Source: Desulfitobacterium dehalogenans ATCC 51507
GTDB taxonomy: Bacteria > Bacillota > Desulfitobacteriia > Desulfitobacteriales > Desulfitobacteriaceae
Direction: 5' to 3'
Length of the DNA: 64,000 bases
Assembly (NCBI RefSeq): GCF_000243155.2
Contig: NC_018017.1
Span: 1,984,001-2,048,000 of the forward strand
The position numbers and the translations under genes are program-made. A model generated the notes under the pieces. That model had not been told where the DNA came from, ran no database searches, and saw only the letters and a list, made by a program, of their open reading frames with translations. Below, piece by piece: positions 1 through 9,056 of the stretch (the stretch's first letter is position 1; each line of letters starts with the position of its first letter).

Positions 1-342
1 CCGATCCTTAAGCTGGAATTCAAAATACTCGGCATTGTGGTACAGGTTCTCAAGACTCCGGAACAGGCTGATCTTGATGGCTCAGGGGTTATCAGCGTTA
101 AAGAAAGTCTGCTGCTGGGGACGGCGTTATCCTTGGATGCTTTTGCCTCCGGTTTGGTATTAGGTCTTGCCGTGGGAATTCTTAATTCTTTGTCCATTAT
201 TGCCTGGGTAGCCCTGGCGCAGATTTTTATGATCAAATTGGGTCAGGCTTTAGCAGGTAAACTTCCCGAAGAGCATTTAGGGAAGCTGGGCCTTTTGCCG
301 GGAACCATGCTTATTCTCATCGCCCTGGGAAAACTGATTTGA
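1..342 (+). CDS. ytaF: Sporulation membrane protein YtaF, C-terminal part (5' end outside window)
   Basis: The reading frame is open from the first base, so this is the 3' part of a longer gene. The visible 114 residues hold an EF-hand-like loop (DLDGSGVISVKE), then the motif ALSLDAF and three hydrophobic segments. This is the arrangement of the YtaF branch of the MntP-like membrane family, which is linked to sporulation in Bacillus and Clostridia; its exact role is not settled. The frame ends at a TGA about 30 bases before coaE, so the two genes may be cotranscribed. The fragment is short, but the loop followed by ALSLDAF is distinctive. Confidence 0.8.
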   Translation, partial: PILKLEFKILGIVVQVLKTPEQADLDGSGVISVKESLLLGTALSLDAFASGLVLGLAVGILNSLSIIAWVALAQIFMIKLGQALAGKLPEEHLGKLGLLPGTMLILIALGKLI

Positions 343-375
343 TTACTATAATGAATGAATTTGAGGTGTGATACT

Positions 376-978
376 ATGTGGGTCATTGGGTTAACCGGGG
401 GAATCGGGAGCGGAAAATCCACAGTCTCCCGGTGGCTCTCCCAACAAGGTATTCCGATTATTGATGCGGATCGTACAGTTCACGAACTTTATCATGAACC
501 TGAGACGATTGCAGCCATTACGGCTGGGTTTGGTCATGATATCCTGATGGATACAGGAAAAATCGATCGCAAAGCTTTAGGCAGAATTGTATTCGCCGAC
601 GACCAAGCCCGTAAACTATTGGAGAAAATTCTTCATCCCCGGGTCAGAGTGGCCATGGTAAAAGAACAAGAAACTCTGGAACGGGCGGGGGAGAGGCTCT
701 GTGTCTGGGATGTTCCTTTGCTTTTCGAAGCAGGGTATGGGTCCCAGATGGACGAGTTATGGGTGGTTTGGGTCCCGGGATATATTCAAAAACAACGGGT
801 TATGCAGCGGGACGCCTTAAGTGCGGAAGAGGTGGAACTGCGCATTCAAGCCCAATACTCTTTAGGGAAAAAGAGAAAAAAAGCGGATGTGGTTATCGAT
901 AATTCTGGAACATGGGACGAAACTGTAGTACAATTAAGGAAGGAAATGGAAAGAATAAAAAGGGAGCAGGGGCTATAG
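376..978 (+). CDS. coaE: Dephospho-CoA kinase
   Basis: This gene phosphorylates the 3'-hydroxyl of dephospho-CoA, the last step of coenzyme A synthesis in the cytoplasm. The protein starts MWVIGLTGGIGSGKST, with a P-loop at residues 8-16, and later has the family's DVPLLFEAG segment. An upstream ATG at 355 is in frame, but GAGGTG lies 7 bases before the ATG at 376, so the later start is preferred (200 residues, normal for the family). It lies just after ytaF. No terminator with a T-run is seen after it; an AGGCC/GGCCT hairpin lies near 990-1006. Confidence 0.93.
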   Translation: MWVIGLTGGIGSGKSTVSRWLSQQGIPIIDADRTVHELYHEPETIAAITAGFGHDILMDTGKIDRKALGRIVFADDQARKLLEKILHPRVRVAMVKEQETLERAGERLCVWDVPLLFEAGYGSQMDELWVVWVPGYIQKQRVMQRDALSAEEVELRIQAQYSLGKKRKKADVVIDNSGTWDETVVQLRKEMERIKREQGL

Positions 979-1160
979 AATGAAGCAATAGGCCAGAATG
1001 GGCCTCGCCATAGGTCTGCCTTGGGTCTTTAGTTCTATTCCGAAGCATGAGCCTCTCACAGTATAATATGTCCTATATGACAAAATCCGAGGAAAGAATA
1101 ATAACCTTGAGTACTTAAGATACTTTAAGACTTAAATACTGATGAAATCAAGGAGTACCC

Positions 1161-1760
1161 ATGAAAAAGAAAGGATTCACAGTGCGACGCAAGAAAAAGA
1201 GATCAGGCTTTTTCTTTACCCTGGTCTTGTGTGTGATTGCTTTGATACTCTTGTTCCAATCCCCGCCCATTAAGAAGGTGCTCTATCCTTATCCCTATAA
1301 ATCCCTTATCGAGGAGTATGCACAGCAATATCATGTGGATCCTTTGCTGGTTATCTCGGTCATTCGCGCCGAGAGTAAATTCTTGCCTTATTCCCAATCT
1401 CACAAGGGGGCCTTGGGGCTCATGCAGCTGATGCCGGATACGGCCGACTGGATTGCGGAGACATTAGGAGATAGAAGTTTCGATCAAAGTAAACTGAGGG
1501 AGCCGGAAAAGAACATTCAGTACGGCACCTGGTACATAGCCAGTCTGCAAAAGGAGTTCGAGGATATCACCCTCGTCCTGGCGGCTTACAATGGGGGACG
1601 GGGTCATGTTAATGAATGGATTCGAACAGAGCAGTTAAAGGTGGATGATTTAAATACAGATGATATTCCCTTCCGTGAGACCAGGGAATATGTAGAACGG
1701 GTTAAAGATAACTATGCTAATTATCAGAAACTCTATGGTGAAAAACCACGCTTCAAATGA
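1161..1760 (+). CDS. Membrane-anchored lytic transglycosylase (Slt-type)
   Basis: This enzyme cleaves the glycan strands of peptidoglycan at the outer face of the membrane. The N-terminus is very basic, followed by one membrane segment at about residues 17-33 that should act as a signal anchor. The catalytic domain shows the family motifs in order: RAESKF with the catalytic Glu at residue 71, GLMQLMP at 86-92, and AAYNGG near 141. The protein is 199 residues, a minimal one-domain form. AAGGAG sits just upstream of the ATG. The stop codon lies inside the hairpin of the downstream terminator. Confidence 0.9.
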   Translation: MKKKGFTVRRKKKRSGFFFTLVLCVIALILLFQSPPIKKVLYPYPYKSLIEEYAQQYHVDPLLVISVIRAESKFLPYSQSHKGALGLMQLMPDTADWIAETLGDRSFDQSKLREPEKNIQYGTWYIASLQKEFEDITLVLAAYNGGRGHVNEWIRTEQLKVDDLNTDDIPFRETREYVERVKDNYANYQKLYGEKPRFK

Positions 1761-1773
1761 AGCGTGGTTTTTT
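1741..1773 (+). terminator. Intrinsic terminator overlapping the transglycosylase stop codon
   Basis: A perfect 10-bp stem (CCACGCTTC and its complement, extended by A/T pairs) with a 4-base loop is followed by a run of T. The stop codon of the upstream gene forms part of the stem. Confidence 0.85.
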
Positions 1774-1837
1774 AGACGCTTTTGAAATTGAGACTATTGT
1801 TTCACGTAAAGATACTTCCATTACAATTAATACATCG

Positions 1838-1889
1838 TTGACCGATATATCGTATAATGGTATACTAAATATATCATCACGCGATATAT
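1838..1889 (+). promoter_or_regulatory. padR promoter with embedded ATATATC/GATATAT operators
   Basis: A -35 box TTGACC (1838-1843) and a -10 box TATACT (1861-1866) are separated by 17 bases. The palindrome CGATATATCG (1843-1852) lies in the spacer. A second inverted repeat, ATATATC (1869-1875) and GATATAT (1883-1889) with a 7-base spacer, covers the expected transcript start. PadR repressors commonly bind AT-rich inverted repeats in their own promoters, so autoregulation is inferred. Confidence 0.7.
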
Positions 1890-1904
1890 TGGAGAGTGAT
1901 CTAT

Positions 1905-2216
1905 TTGGATACCAATGGACCTTTGACAGAAGCTTTATTTTATATCTTATTGACCGTGCGTACACCAAACCATGGGTACGGTATTATTCAGGATGTAAGT
2001 GAAATGACGGACGGAAGGGTAACATTAGGACCAGGGACTTTATATGGAGCTATAAATTCCATGCTTACAAAAAGATGGATTCGTTTATATAGTGAGGATA
2101 AAGAATCCAGAAAGAAAAAGGAATACCTGATTACCGATACAGGGAGAGAAATATTTCAAAATGAAATAAAAAGGTTAAATGAGCTTATAAAAAATGCAAA
2201 AAAGATGGATAATTAG
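1905..2216 (+). CDS. PadR family transcriptional regulator
   Basis: This is a small winged-helix DNA-binding protein of 103 residues. The segments GYGIIQDV, LGPGTLYGAI and KEYLITDTGRE are typical of the PadR domain. A GTG at 1896 is in frame, but GGAGAG at 1891-1896 is placed 8 bases before a TTG at 1905, so the TTG is preferred. It is followed almost at once by a DUF2812 membrane protein. PadR/DUF2812 pairs are common in Firmicutes, and the regulator probably represses both genes until a membrane-active signal appears. The signal is unknown. Confidence 0.88.
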   Translation: MDTNGPLTEALFYILLTVRTPNHGYGIIQDVSEMTDGRVTLGPGTLYGAINSMLTKRWIRLYSEDKESRKKKEYLITDTGREIFQNEIKRLNELIKNAKKMDN

Positions 2217-2229
2217 GGGGAGTGACTCT

Positions 2230-2748
2230 ATGTTAAAGTTCAAACTATATTTTGATAAAGATGCAGAAGAAGATTGGTTAAAGAAAATGTGTTTAAAGGG
2301 ATGGGCATTAAAAAAATTTTTTCTGGGTTTTTATACTTTTGAAAAGTGTGATCCTGGGGAATACAATTATCAAATAGACTTGCTTGATAGTTGGAATGGA
2401 GAAAAAGATGATTATGCAGCTTTCATGGAGGATACGGGGGTAAAAGTAATAGCTCAATGGTGGAGATGGGTATACTTACAAAAAAGAGCATCAGATGGAC
2501 CCTTTGAAATGTATACAGACGTAGAGTCAAAAATCGCCCATTACAGTAGAATCAAGAATTTTTTCAAGGTAGTTCTGGTTATAGAAGTCATGTGTTTCTT
2601 TATAGAATTGATGGCAGCCATTAATATTGGTTCTTATGTTTTCGGGATATTTACAGTATTACTCGCAGGACTATCTTTAGTAATGTTTAAAATGGTTTGG
2701 AGTTGTAACTGGAAAATTCAACAATATAACCATGAAAGAATGATGTAA
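2230..2748 (+). CDS. DUF2812 membrane protein
   Basis: The protein has 172 residues. The N-terminal soluble part contains FKLYFDKDAEEDWLKKM and a W-rich segment (QWWRWVYLQK), both typical of DUF2812. Two membrane segments follow, at about residues 112-132 and 135-155. Its function is not known. A run of G (GGGGGAG) stands before the ATG at 2230, and the ATG at 2194 inside padR is unlikely to be used. The pairing with PadR suggests a regulated membrane-stress role, which is inference. Confidence 0.78.
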   Translation: MLKFKLYFDKDAEEDWLKKMCLKGWALKKFFLGFYTFEKCDPGEYNYQIDLLDSWNGEKDDYAAFMEDTGVKVIAQWWRWVYLQKRASDGPFEMYTDVESKIAHYSRIKNFFKVVLVIEVMCFFIELMAAINIGSYVFGIFTVLLAGLSLVMFKMVWSCNWKIQQYNHERMM

Positions 2749-2753
2749 TACTC

Positions 2754-2780
2754 GCAAGATTTAATAGTGTCAAATCTTGC
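2754..2780 (+). repeat. Perfect 9-bp hairpin after the DUF2812 gene
   Basis: GCAAGATTT and its exact complement are separated by 9 bases just after the stop codon. No T-run follows, so it is only a possible weak terminator or 3' stabiliser. It lies in a 139-base gap before the flavoprotein gene. Confidence 0.5.
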
Positions 2781-2887
2781 AGGGGTACGACCCAATGACC
2801 CATGGCGGTGGATATAAAGAGTAAAGAAAAAGGAATTCATGGTTTATTCGGAGAATATAAAAGGTACATAAAGGAGGTTTATCGAGT

Positions 2888-3769
2888 ATGAGTGAAGGAT
2901 TTCAACTAAAATCTCATTATCAATTGGCCATTGTCGGGTGCGGTCCCGCCGGGATGTCCGCTGCCTTAAATGCCAAAATTAGAAATAAAGACTTTATCCT
3001 TTTAGGAAGTGACTTTTGCAGTCCTAAATTGGCCAAAGCCCCCCAGATTGATAATTATCTCGGCTTTCATGAAATCAAAGGGGAGGACTTACGGCAGAAT
3101 TTTTTAAACCATGTCAAAGCCATGGGTATTGAGATTGTTCCCTGGAAAGTTCTCAATATTTATCCCGGACCGCCTTTTACCCTGGTCGGGAACAATGAAT
3201 CCTTTGAAGCCGATGCCGTGATTTTGGCCACAGGGGTATCCCCCACCAAACTTCTTCCCGGAGAAACAGATCTACTGGGGAGAGGAGTGGGCTATTGTGC
3301 CACTTGCGACGGCCCCTTGTACAAAGGGAAGAAAGTAGCGATCATTTCTTATAGTCATGAGGGAGAAGCCGAAGCCAACTTCATGGCTGAGATCTGCTCT
3401 GAAGTCTATTACCTGCCCTTCTATAAGGAAGTAGGTCGGCTTGACTCCAGAATCATCCAAAAGAAAGCCAGGATTAAAGAAATCTTCGGCACTCAGCAGG
3501 TAGAAAAGCTGGTTTTGGATAGTGAGGAAATCCCGGTGGACGGGGTATTCGTTCTGCGGGAAAGCCTGCCGGCAGAGCAGATTGTTCCGGGTTTGGACAT
3601 GGAAAAGGGCGCTATCAAGGTAAACCGGGATTTGGAGACCAGTGTCCCAGGACTCTTCGCCGCCGGGGACTGCTCCGGACAGCCCTACCAATTGAACAAA
3701 GCGGTAGGGGAAGGAGGAACAGCGGCTCTCAATGCGATTAAGTATTTGGATGAGATGAAAAAAGAGTAG
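2888..3769 (+). CDS. Thioredoxin-reductase-like flavoprotein with degenerate NADPH site
   Basis: The protein has 293 residues in the low-molecular-weight thioredoxin reductase fold. The N-terminal FAD motif is VGCGPAGMSAA (residues 16-26), the redox-active pair is CATC at 137-140, and the C-terminal FAD motif is FAAGDCSGQPYQ. The second nucleotide-binding site is abnormal. Where NADPH enzymes have a GxGxxA fingerprint, this one has AIISYSHEGEAEANF (about 151-165), and the basic HRR patch that binds the 2'-phosphate is not seen. This pattern resembles ferredoxin-dependent flavin thioredoxin reductases known from Clostridia, so ferredoxin may be the electron donor. AAGGAGG precedes the ATG. The gene stands alone with its own terminator. 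Confidence 0.82.
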   Translation: MSEGFQLKSHYQLAIVGCGPAGMSAALNAKIRNKDFILLGSDFCSPKLAKAPQIDNYLGFHEIKGEDLRQNFLNHVKAMGIEIVPWKVLNIYPGPPFTLVGNNESFEADAVILATGVSPTKLLPGETDLLGRGVGYCATCDGPLYKGKKVAIISYSHEGEAEANFMAEICSEVYYLPFYKEVGRLDSRIIQKKARIKEIFGTQQVEKLVLDSEEIPVDGVFVLRESLPAEQIVPGLDMEKGAIKVNRDLETSVPGLFAAGDCSGQPYQLNKAVGEGGTAALNAIKYLDEMKKE

Positions 3770-3805
3770 GTAGGGATCAAAACTCAAAGGGAGCTTCCCG
3801 TAAAT

Positions 3806-3852
3806 AAATGCCATGAATTCTGTTGAATATCTGCAGAATTCATGGCATTTTT
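3806..3852 (+). terminator. Intrinsic terminator after the flavoprotein gene
   Basis: A long stem (ATGCCATGAATTCTG and its complement) with an 11-base loop is followed by TTTTT. It separates the flavoprotein gene from the men operon promoter. Confidence 0.9.
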
Positions 3853-3895
3853 GCTGTTCAAAAAATCCCTGGGGAAGAAAGGCTGAAAAAAGGAA

Positions 3896-3924
3896 TTGAC
3901 ATTAAATATAAAAATAAGTAAAAT
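3896..3924 (+). promoter_or_regulatory. Promoter of the men operon
   Basis: A consensus -35 box TTGACA (3896-3901) is 17 bases from a -10-like TAAATT (3919-3924). The short palindrome TGAACCTAAGTTCA lies between it and menF (3935-3948) and may be an operator. Confidence 0.6.
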
Positions 3925-3985
3925 TTTAATAAAATGAACCTAAGTTCATTTCTTGAGTTCAAAAAATAACTGGGAGATAAGAGTT

Positions 3986-5137
3986 TTGAGATATCAGGAG
4001 AAGAGAATTAATCTTAAAGAACCCCTTGCCTTTTGGCGGAATTTTGAAGATGAAGAGAAAATGCTGTTTTATCATCCCTTTAAAAAGGAGCTCATTATTG
4101 GCACGATACCCCTGAAAAAGTTTTATGGGGAGGAAAACTTCCGGGGGTATCCTTATGTTTTTTCTAGAAAAACCTTCTTTCCTACACTCAAGGGCCCTCA
4201 GTGGGATGGCTTTGAGGATGAAACTACGGCATTTGAGTTTTATCTCGTGGAAAAAGAGGGGGAACAGAAGCTTTATTACAGGGATCAAGAGATTGAGATT
4301 CAAGATCAGGAGTGTATCCCCCGACGACATGATTATAAACTCACCGCCAAGGACTATGGGGAATGGCAGGGGCTATTTAATCAGGCTAAGGAAGAAATAC
4401 GGAGCAAGAAAGTGGACAAGGTGGTCATTTCACGCCAAGTGGAGATCCAGTGTCGGACGGCAGTTGCTATCGAAAGTGTGTTGAAAAACCTTATGGAGAA
4501 CAACCCCGGCTCCTTTGTGTTTGCCTGGTATAAGCAGGGCAAGACATTCCTAGGTGCAAGCCCGGAGGTTCTGGTAGAAAAAAATAAAGGTACGATCAGC
4601 AGCTATGCCTTAGCTGGGACAGGAGCACGTAATCAACAGGAAGCTGATGACATTCAGCAGGCAGCCCTTCTCAATGATCCCAAGAACCGTCATGAACATC
4701 AGCTGGTGGTTGATTATATCGCTGAGATTATGGAGAGCCATAGTGATGAGGTAGTCATCGGAGAGACGACCACCTTAGCCCTTAAGAATCTCTTTCATTT
4801 GAAAACTCCTATCCAAGGCAAGGTCAAGGAGAACAGCTCCTTGAGGGACTGGGTGTCCCGCTTGCACCCTACCCCGGCCTTGGGAGGATATCCCGCGGAA
4901 AAAGCGCTGGAGATCATTGCCCGTTATGAAAACCATGAACGAGGATTATATGGAGCTCCCCTGGGTGTGATGAATGAAGAAGGAGATGGGATCTTTGTGG
5001 TGGGAATCCGCTCGGCTCTGATTGAAGGGAATAAGCTTTATGCTTATACAGGCTGTGGAATCGTTGCCGACTCGGAGTGTGAGGCGGAATATCTGGAGAC
5101 GGCTAATAAAGCAAGGACAATCTTAGAGAGTCTATAA
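3986..5137 (+). CDS. menF: Isochorismate synthase MenF
   Basis: This enzyme converts chorismate to isochorismate, the first step of menaquinone synthesis. The chorismate-binding domain fills the C-terminal two thirds, with [41 protein letters not shown] and the terminal [21 protein letters not shown] at 3953 gives a 394-residue protein but has no ribosome site. A TTG at 3986 has GGGAG 9 bases upstream and gives 383 residues, so it is preferred with modest confidence. It leads the operon, and menD follows with almost no gap. Confidence 0.9.
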   Translation: MRYQEKRINLKEPLAFWRNFEDEEKMLFYHPFKKELIIGTIPLKKFYGEENFRGYPYVFSRKTFFPTLKGPQWDGFEDETTAFEFYLVEKEGEQKLYYRDQEIEIQDQECIPRRHDYKLTAKDYGEWQGLFNQAKEEIRSKKVDKVVISRQVEIQCRTAVAIESVLKNLMENNPGSFVFAWYKQGKTFLGASPEVLVEKNKGTISSYALAGTGARNQQEADDIQQAALLNDPKNRHEHQLVVDYIAEIMESHSDEVVIGETTTLALKNLFHLKTPIQGKVKENSSLRDWVSRLHPTPALGGYPAEKALEIIARYENHERGLYGAPLGVMNEEGDGIFVVGIRSALIEGNKLYAYTGCGIVADSECEAEYLETANKARTILESL

Positions 5138-5153
5138 AATGAAGGTGAAGAGG

Positions 5154-6806
5154 ATGAGTAATTATATTGGAACTTTAGTTGATGAGCTGTATCAGATGGG
5201 AGTTCGGGAAGTGGTCATTAGCCCAGGTTCACGCTCAGCTCCATTATCCATCATATTTTGTGAGCATGATTTCCAGGTTTATGTCAGCATTGACGAACGG
5301 TCCGCGGGATTCTTTGCCTTAGGCATTGCCAAGGAAAAAGAAAGACCCGTTGTTCTGGTCTGCTCTTCAGGTTCGGCTGTCGCCCATTATTTCCCGGCGG
5401 TTGTTGAAGCCAAACATTCCAATGTTCCCTTAATTATTTTGACAGCCGATCGTCCTCCTGAATTACGCCAAGTAGGGGCCCCCCAAACCATCGATCAGAT
5501 TAAGTTTTACCATGACTATACGAAATATTTTGAAGAACTGGCTCTGCCGGAAGAGCGGGAAGAGATGTATCCCTATGTCCGCGGGGTTATGCGCAAGGCT
5601 TACGTGAGTTCCATGACCGATGGCTATGGGGTAGCCCATATCAACATCCCCTTGCGTGAACCTTTGAGCCCGGATCTGGCTAAACTGGATTTCACCCTGG
5701 GCCGCCTGGAACATCCTTTTCAATGGCAGAGAGGAGAGAGCCGCTTAACCCTTAACAGCAAGATTTTTCAGGGGAAAAAGGGGATCATCGTCTGTGGAGG
5801 GGATGCTTATGCAGACTATCATGAGGAAGTCCTTAAGCTGGCAGAACGTTTAAAGGCACCTCTATTAGCTGATCCCATTTCCAACTTCCGCAATTATGGG
5901 CATCCCCAGATCATGGACAGCTATGATGTTTTCCTGAAAAAGGACACCGTCAAACAAGAGCTTAAGCCTGAGTTCATTCTCCACTTTGGTCAGACACCGG
6001 TCTCTAAGAACCTGCAGGAATTTCTCGCCATGGAGAGAGATGGACTTTATTTTCAGATCAATCAGACCTTCCAGTATCGGGATCCCTCACTATCCATTAA
6101 TCGCTATATCCTTGCTTCCCCCAAAGCTTTTGCCCAAGCACTGAGTGTTCATAATGAAGATGATGACTACTTATACCTCTGGCAGGATTATCAGGGAAGG
6201 GCTCGTCAAAAACTGCAGCTTGCCCATGATGAAACAGAACTATTTGAAGGGGGATTAATACAGAGATTACAAGATATCCTGCCGGCTGAAAGCCGTTTAT
6301 TTGTCGCCAACAGCATGGCCATTCGGGATGTGGACTATTTCCTGGGGTCACAACCGCAAAAGCTTAAAATTCTGTGCAACCGAGGAGCCAACGGCATAGA
6401 TGGAATTACATCCACCGCTTTGGGGGTTTCTACTAATCACTATCCCACCGTGCTCCTCACCGGTGATTTGTCCTTCTTTCATGATTTGAATGGACTGCAG
6501 ATCGGGAAAAACCACCGATTGAATTTGATCATTATCCTCTTAAACAATAATGGGGGAGGAATCTTCAACTACTTATCTCACAGCAAGAGCAGACATTTTG
6601 AATTTCTCTTCAAGACCCCCCATGACATGGACTTCGGTGGGCTAAAAACCCTGTACGGTCTGACCTATTTTGAGCCGCTGGATTATAAGAGCTTCGAGGA
6701 AGATGTTGAGAAGGCTCTTTCCTTAGAAGGGATCAAGGTATTAAATGTGAAAATCGATCCCCAAGGAAGCAAAAGATTGCATGAGAAGTACACCTGTATC
6801 GACTAA
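5154..6806 (+). CDS. menD: SEPHCHC synthase MenD
   Basis: MenD is a thiamine-diphosphate enzyme that joins isochorismate and 2-oxoglutarate. The sequence shows the N-terminal pyrimidine-binding domain ([28 protein letters not shown]) and the C-terminal pyrophosphate site ([12 protein letters not shown] ... NNNGGG). The ATG at 5154 has GAAGGTG 6 bases upstream and gives 550 residues. An ATG at 5139 is in frame but less well placed. It sits between menF and menB in one operon and depends on thiamine, whose operon lies at the far end of this window. Confidence 0.95.
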   Translation: MSNYIGTLVDELYQMGVREVVISPGSRSAPLSIIFCEHDFQVYVSIDERSAGFFALGIAKEKERPVVLVCSSGSAVAHYFPAVVEAKHSNVPLIILTADRPPELRQVGAPQTIDQIKFYHDYTKYFEELALPEEREEMYPYVRGVMRKAYVSSMTDGYGVAHINIPLREPLSPDLAKLDFTLGRLEHPFQWQRGESRLTLNSKIFQGKKGIIVCGGDAYADYHEEVLKLAERLKAPLLADPISNFRNYGHPQIMDSYDVFLKKDTVKQELKPEFILHFGQTPVSKNLQEFLAMERDGLYFQINQTFQYRDPSLSINRYILASPKAFAQALSVHNEDDDYLYLWQDYQGRARQKLQLAHDETELFEGGLIQRLQDILPAESRLFVANSMAIRDVDYFLGSQPQKLKILCNRGANGIDGITSTALGVSTNHYPTVLLTGDLSFFHDLNGLQIGKNHRLNLIIILLNNNGGGIFNYLSHSKSRHFEFLFKTPHDMDFGGLKTLYGLTYFEPLDYKSFEEDVEKALSLEGIKVLNVKIDPQGSKRLHEKYTCID

Positions 6807-6828
6807 AAGAATGATAGGAGGGGTTAGA

Positions 6829-7671
6829 GTGAAAAAATTTTGCTGGGAACCAACCAAGAGAAACTACGAGGACATTATTTACGAGACCTGGGGGGGAATA
6901 GGCAAGATAACCATCAACAGGCCGGAAGTCCGCAATGCTTTCCGGCCCAGAACCATTATGGAGTTAATGGATGCCTTTATGGCTGCTCGAGATGACAGCC
7001 ACATCGGAGTGATTATTCTAACGGGAGCCAACCATGGCCAAGGTCAAGAGAAGGAAGCCTTTTGTTCCGGAGGGGATCAGCGGGTTCGTGGTCATGGGGG
7101 GTATGTAGGAGAGGATCAGATACCCCGGCTTAATGTATTGGACCTTCAGCGTCTGATCCGGGTCACTCCTAAGCCCGTCATAGCCATGGTCAATGGCTTT
7201 GCCATCGGGGGAGGGCATGTTTTACATATCGTCTGTGATTTAACGATTGCTTCTGAAAATGCCCGGTTTGGTCAGACAGGCCCTCAAGTGGGTTCCTTTG
7301 ACGGGGGGTATGGTGCCGGTTATCTTGCCCGGATCATCGGGCACAAAAAAGCCCGGGAGATTTGGTATCTATGCCGTCAATATACAGCTCAGGAAGCTTT
7401 GGCGATGGGACTGGTGAATGCTGTGGTTCCCTTTGGGGAGCTGGAAGAAGAGACGGTAAGATGGGCCGAAGAAATTTTGCAGCATTCCCCAACTGCTTTG
7501 CGTTTTCTCAAAGCGGCCTTTAATGCCGATACGGACGGATTGGCCGGCCTACAGCAATTAGCCGGTGATGCGACCCTGCTCTACTATACAACCGATGAAG
7601 CGAAAGAAGGGCGGGATGCCTTCAAGGAAAAGCGCAAGCCTGATTTTCAGCAGTTTCCGAAATTCCCCTAA
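6829..7671 (+). CDS. menB: 1,4-dihydroxy-2-naphthoyl-CoA synthase MenB
   Basis: MenB closes the second ring of the naphthoquinone from o-succinylbenzoyl-CoA. It is a crotonase-fold protein of 280 residues with the oxyanion-hole segments FCSGGDQR and [12 protein letters not shown] and the MenB signature [17 protein letters not shown]. The start is the GTG at 6829, preceded by AGGAGGGG; the frame is open further upstream inside menD, but that region is not MenB-like. It lies 22 bases after menD. In the pathway it acts after MenC and MenE, which follow it here. Confidence 0.95.
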   Translation: MKKFCWEPTKRNYEDIIYETWGGIGKITINRPEVRNAFRPRTIMELMDAFMAARDDSHIGVIILTGANHGQGQEKEAFCSGGDQRVRGHGGYVGEDQIPRLNVLDLQRLIRVTPKPVIAMVNGFAIGGGHVLHIVCDLTIASENARFGQTGPQVGSFDGGYGAGYLARIIGHKKAREIWYLCRQYTAQEALAMGLVNAVVPFGELEEETVRWAEEILQHSPTALRFLKAAFNADTDGLAGLQQLAGDATLLYYTTDEAKEGRDAFKEKRKPDFQQFPKFP

Positions 7672-7700
7672 AAGTAAAAACTCAGAAGCAGGTGAGATTC

Positions 7701-9056
7701 GTGAACTGGCTCACAAAACAAGCCCGGAAAAAGGGAAAGCAAAGATTCTTAAACCATCTCTCCTTTGCAGAAGTGGAGAACCTTGTCCAAGAGCGGGCAG
7801 GCCGCTTGTACCCCTATGTCAAGGATGAGACCAGAGTAGCTCTCTATGCCCGCAACTCCGTTGAGACCGTCTTGTTTTTTCTGGCCTTGCAAGGATTGCA
7901 AAAGGAAGTATTCATGATCAATATCCGCCTCACTGAGGATGAAATCAGGAGAAAACTAACGAACTTAAAGATAGGCGTTGTTTTTTCCGAGGATCAGACC
8001 TTTATTTCCTTTCAGGATGTTCTTAACCAGCCCTTAGAGAGACAAGATGAAGGAAGGGGAGGGTATGCCCCGGAACAGATTGCTGTCATTATGGATACCA
8101 GTGCCACCCATGGTGTAGCCAAATCGGTTCCACTGCGCTGGAGGAATTTGGAGGCACATGTCCGGGCTTCTCAGCAAGTCTTGGGGGTTCGGGAAGAAGA
8201 TAACTGGCTGCTGGTACTTCCTCTCTATCATATAGGCGGTTTAGCCATCGTGTTGCGCAGCCTCTATAATGGTACCGCTGTTACTTTGACGGCAGGGTTT
8301 GATGAAGAAGAGACCTTGAAATTGATCGAAGAAGAAAAGGTCAATCTCCTTTCCCTTGTCCCGACAATGCTTCACCGCATTCTGGATCGAATCCGCGGAC
8401 ATTCCTTGCGAGCTGTTCTGGTTAGTGGGGAATTCATTCCCGAGGCCTTGGTGGCAGCATCCTTAAGGAAAGGGATACCCATTTATAAATCCTATGGCAT
8501 GACCGAGACGGCCAGTCAGGCCACAACCTTTTGCGTCTCTGAGCACCCCATGAAGCTCAAGTCTGTAGGCTATCCTTTACCAGGAATCAAAGTCCATATT
8601 CATAACCCCGATAGAGAGGAAGTCGGTGAAATAATCCTCCGGGGACCGATGGTCATGGACGGCTATCTGAGTGAAGAGCCGATTCAGGAGTTTCTTCATA
8701 CCCAGGACATTGGCTATCTGGATGAAGATGGCTATCTTTTCATTCTGGATCGGCGTGACAATATCATTATCTCCGGGGGTGAAAACATCTACCCTCAGGA
8801 GATCGAGAATATCCTCTATGCTCATCCCGCTGTATCAGAGTGTGCAATTGTGGCGATGAAGGATAAGAAATGGGGACAAGTGCCGGCCCTATTTATCGTC
8901 TCTGCGTTGGAGGATGAGGAGATTAGGAATTATCTTTCCGCAAGAATCGCCAGGTATAAACACCCCAAGAAAATCCTTCACCTTAGGGAGCTCCCCAAAA
9001 ATTCCACAGGGAAACTATTAAAAAAGGCTTTGGGTGAGATGGTTAATGAGGATTGA
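7701..9056 (+). CDS. menE: o-Succinylbenzoate-CoA ligase MenE
   Basis: MenE activates o-succinylbenzoate with ATP and CoA. Adenylation-family motifs are visible: SYGMTETASQ, DIGYLDEDGYLFILDRRDN, SGGENIYPQEIEN and the C-terminal catalytic Lys in NSTGKLLKKAL. The ATP P-loop is a variant, TSATHGVAKSVPL, where many relatives have TSGTTGKPKGV. Two GTG codons compete for the start. The one at 7701 has AGGTGA 5 bases upstream, while the one at 7692 has no clear site. The 3' end overlaps the menC start. Confidence 0.9.
   Translation: MNWLTKQARKKGKQRFLNHLSFAEVENLVQERAGRLYPYVKDETRVALYARNSVETVLFFLALQGLQKEVFMINIRLTEDEIRRKLTNLKIGVVFSEDQTFISFQDVLNQPLERQDEGRGGYAPEQIAVIMDTSATHGVAKSVPLRWRNLEAHVRASQQVLGVREEDNWLLVLPLYHIGGLAIVLRSLYNGTAVTLTAGFDEEETLKLIEEEKVNLLSLVPTMLHRILDRIRGHSLRAVLVSGEFIPEALVAASLRKGIPIYKSYGMTETASQATTFCVSEHPMKLKSVGYPLPGIKVHIHNPDREEVGEIILRGPMVMDGYLSEEPIQEFLHTQDIGYLDEDGYLFILDRRDNIIISGGENIYPQEIENILYAHPAVSECAIVAMKDKKWGQVPALFIVSALEDEEIRNYLSARIARYKHPKKILHLRELPKNSTGKLLKKALGEMVNED

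Noticed and set aside
1757-2002. 81-codon open frame overlapping the padR promoter
   Set aside because: It starts inside the terminator hairpin and crosses the operators; padR in another frame explains the region.
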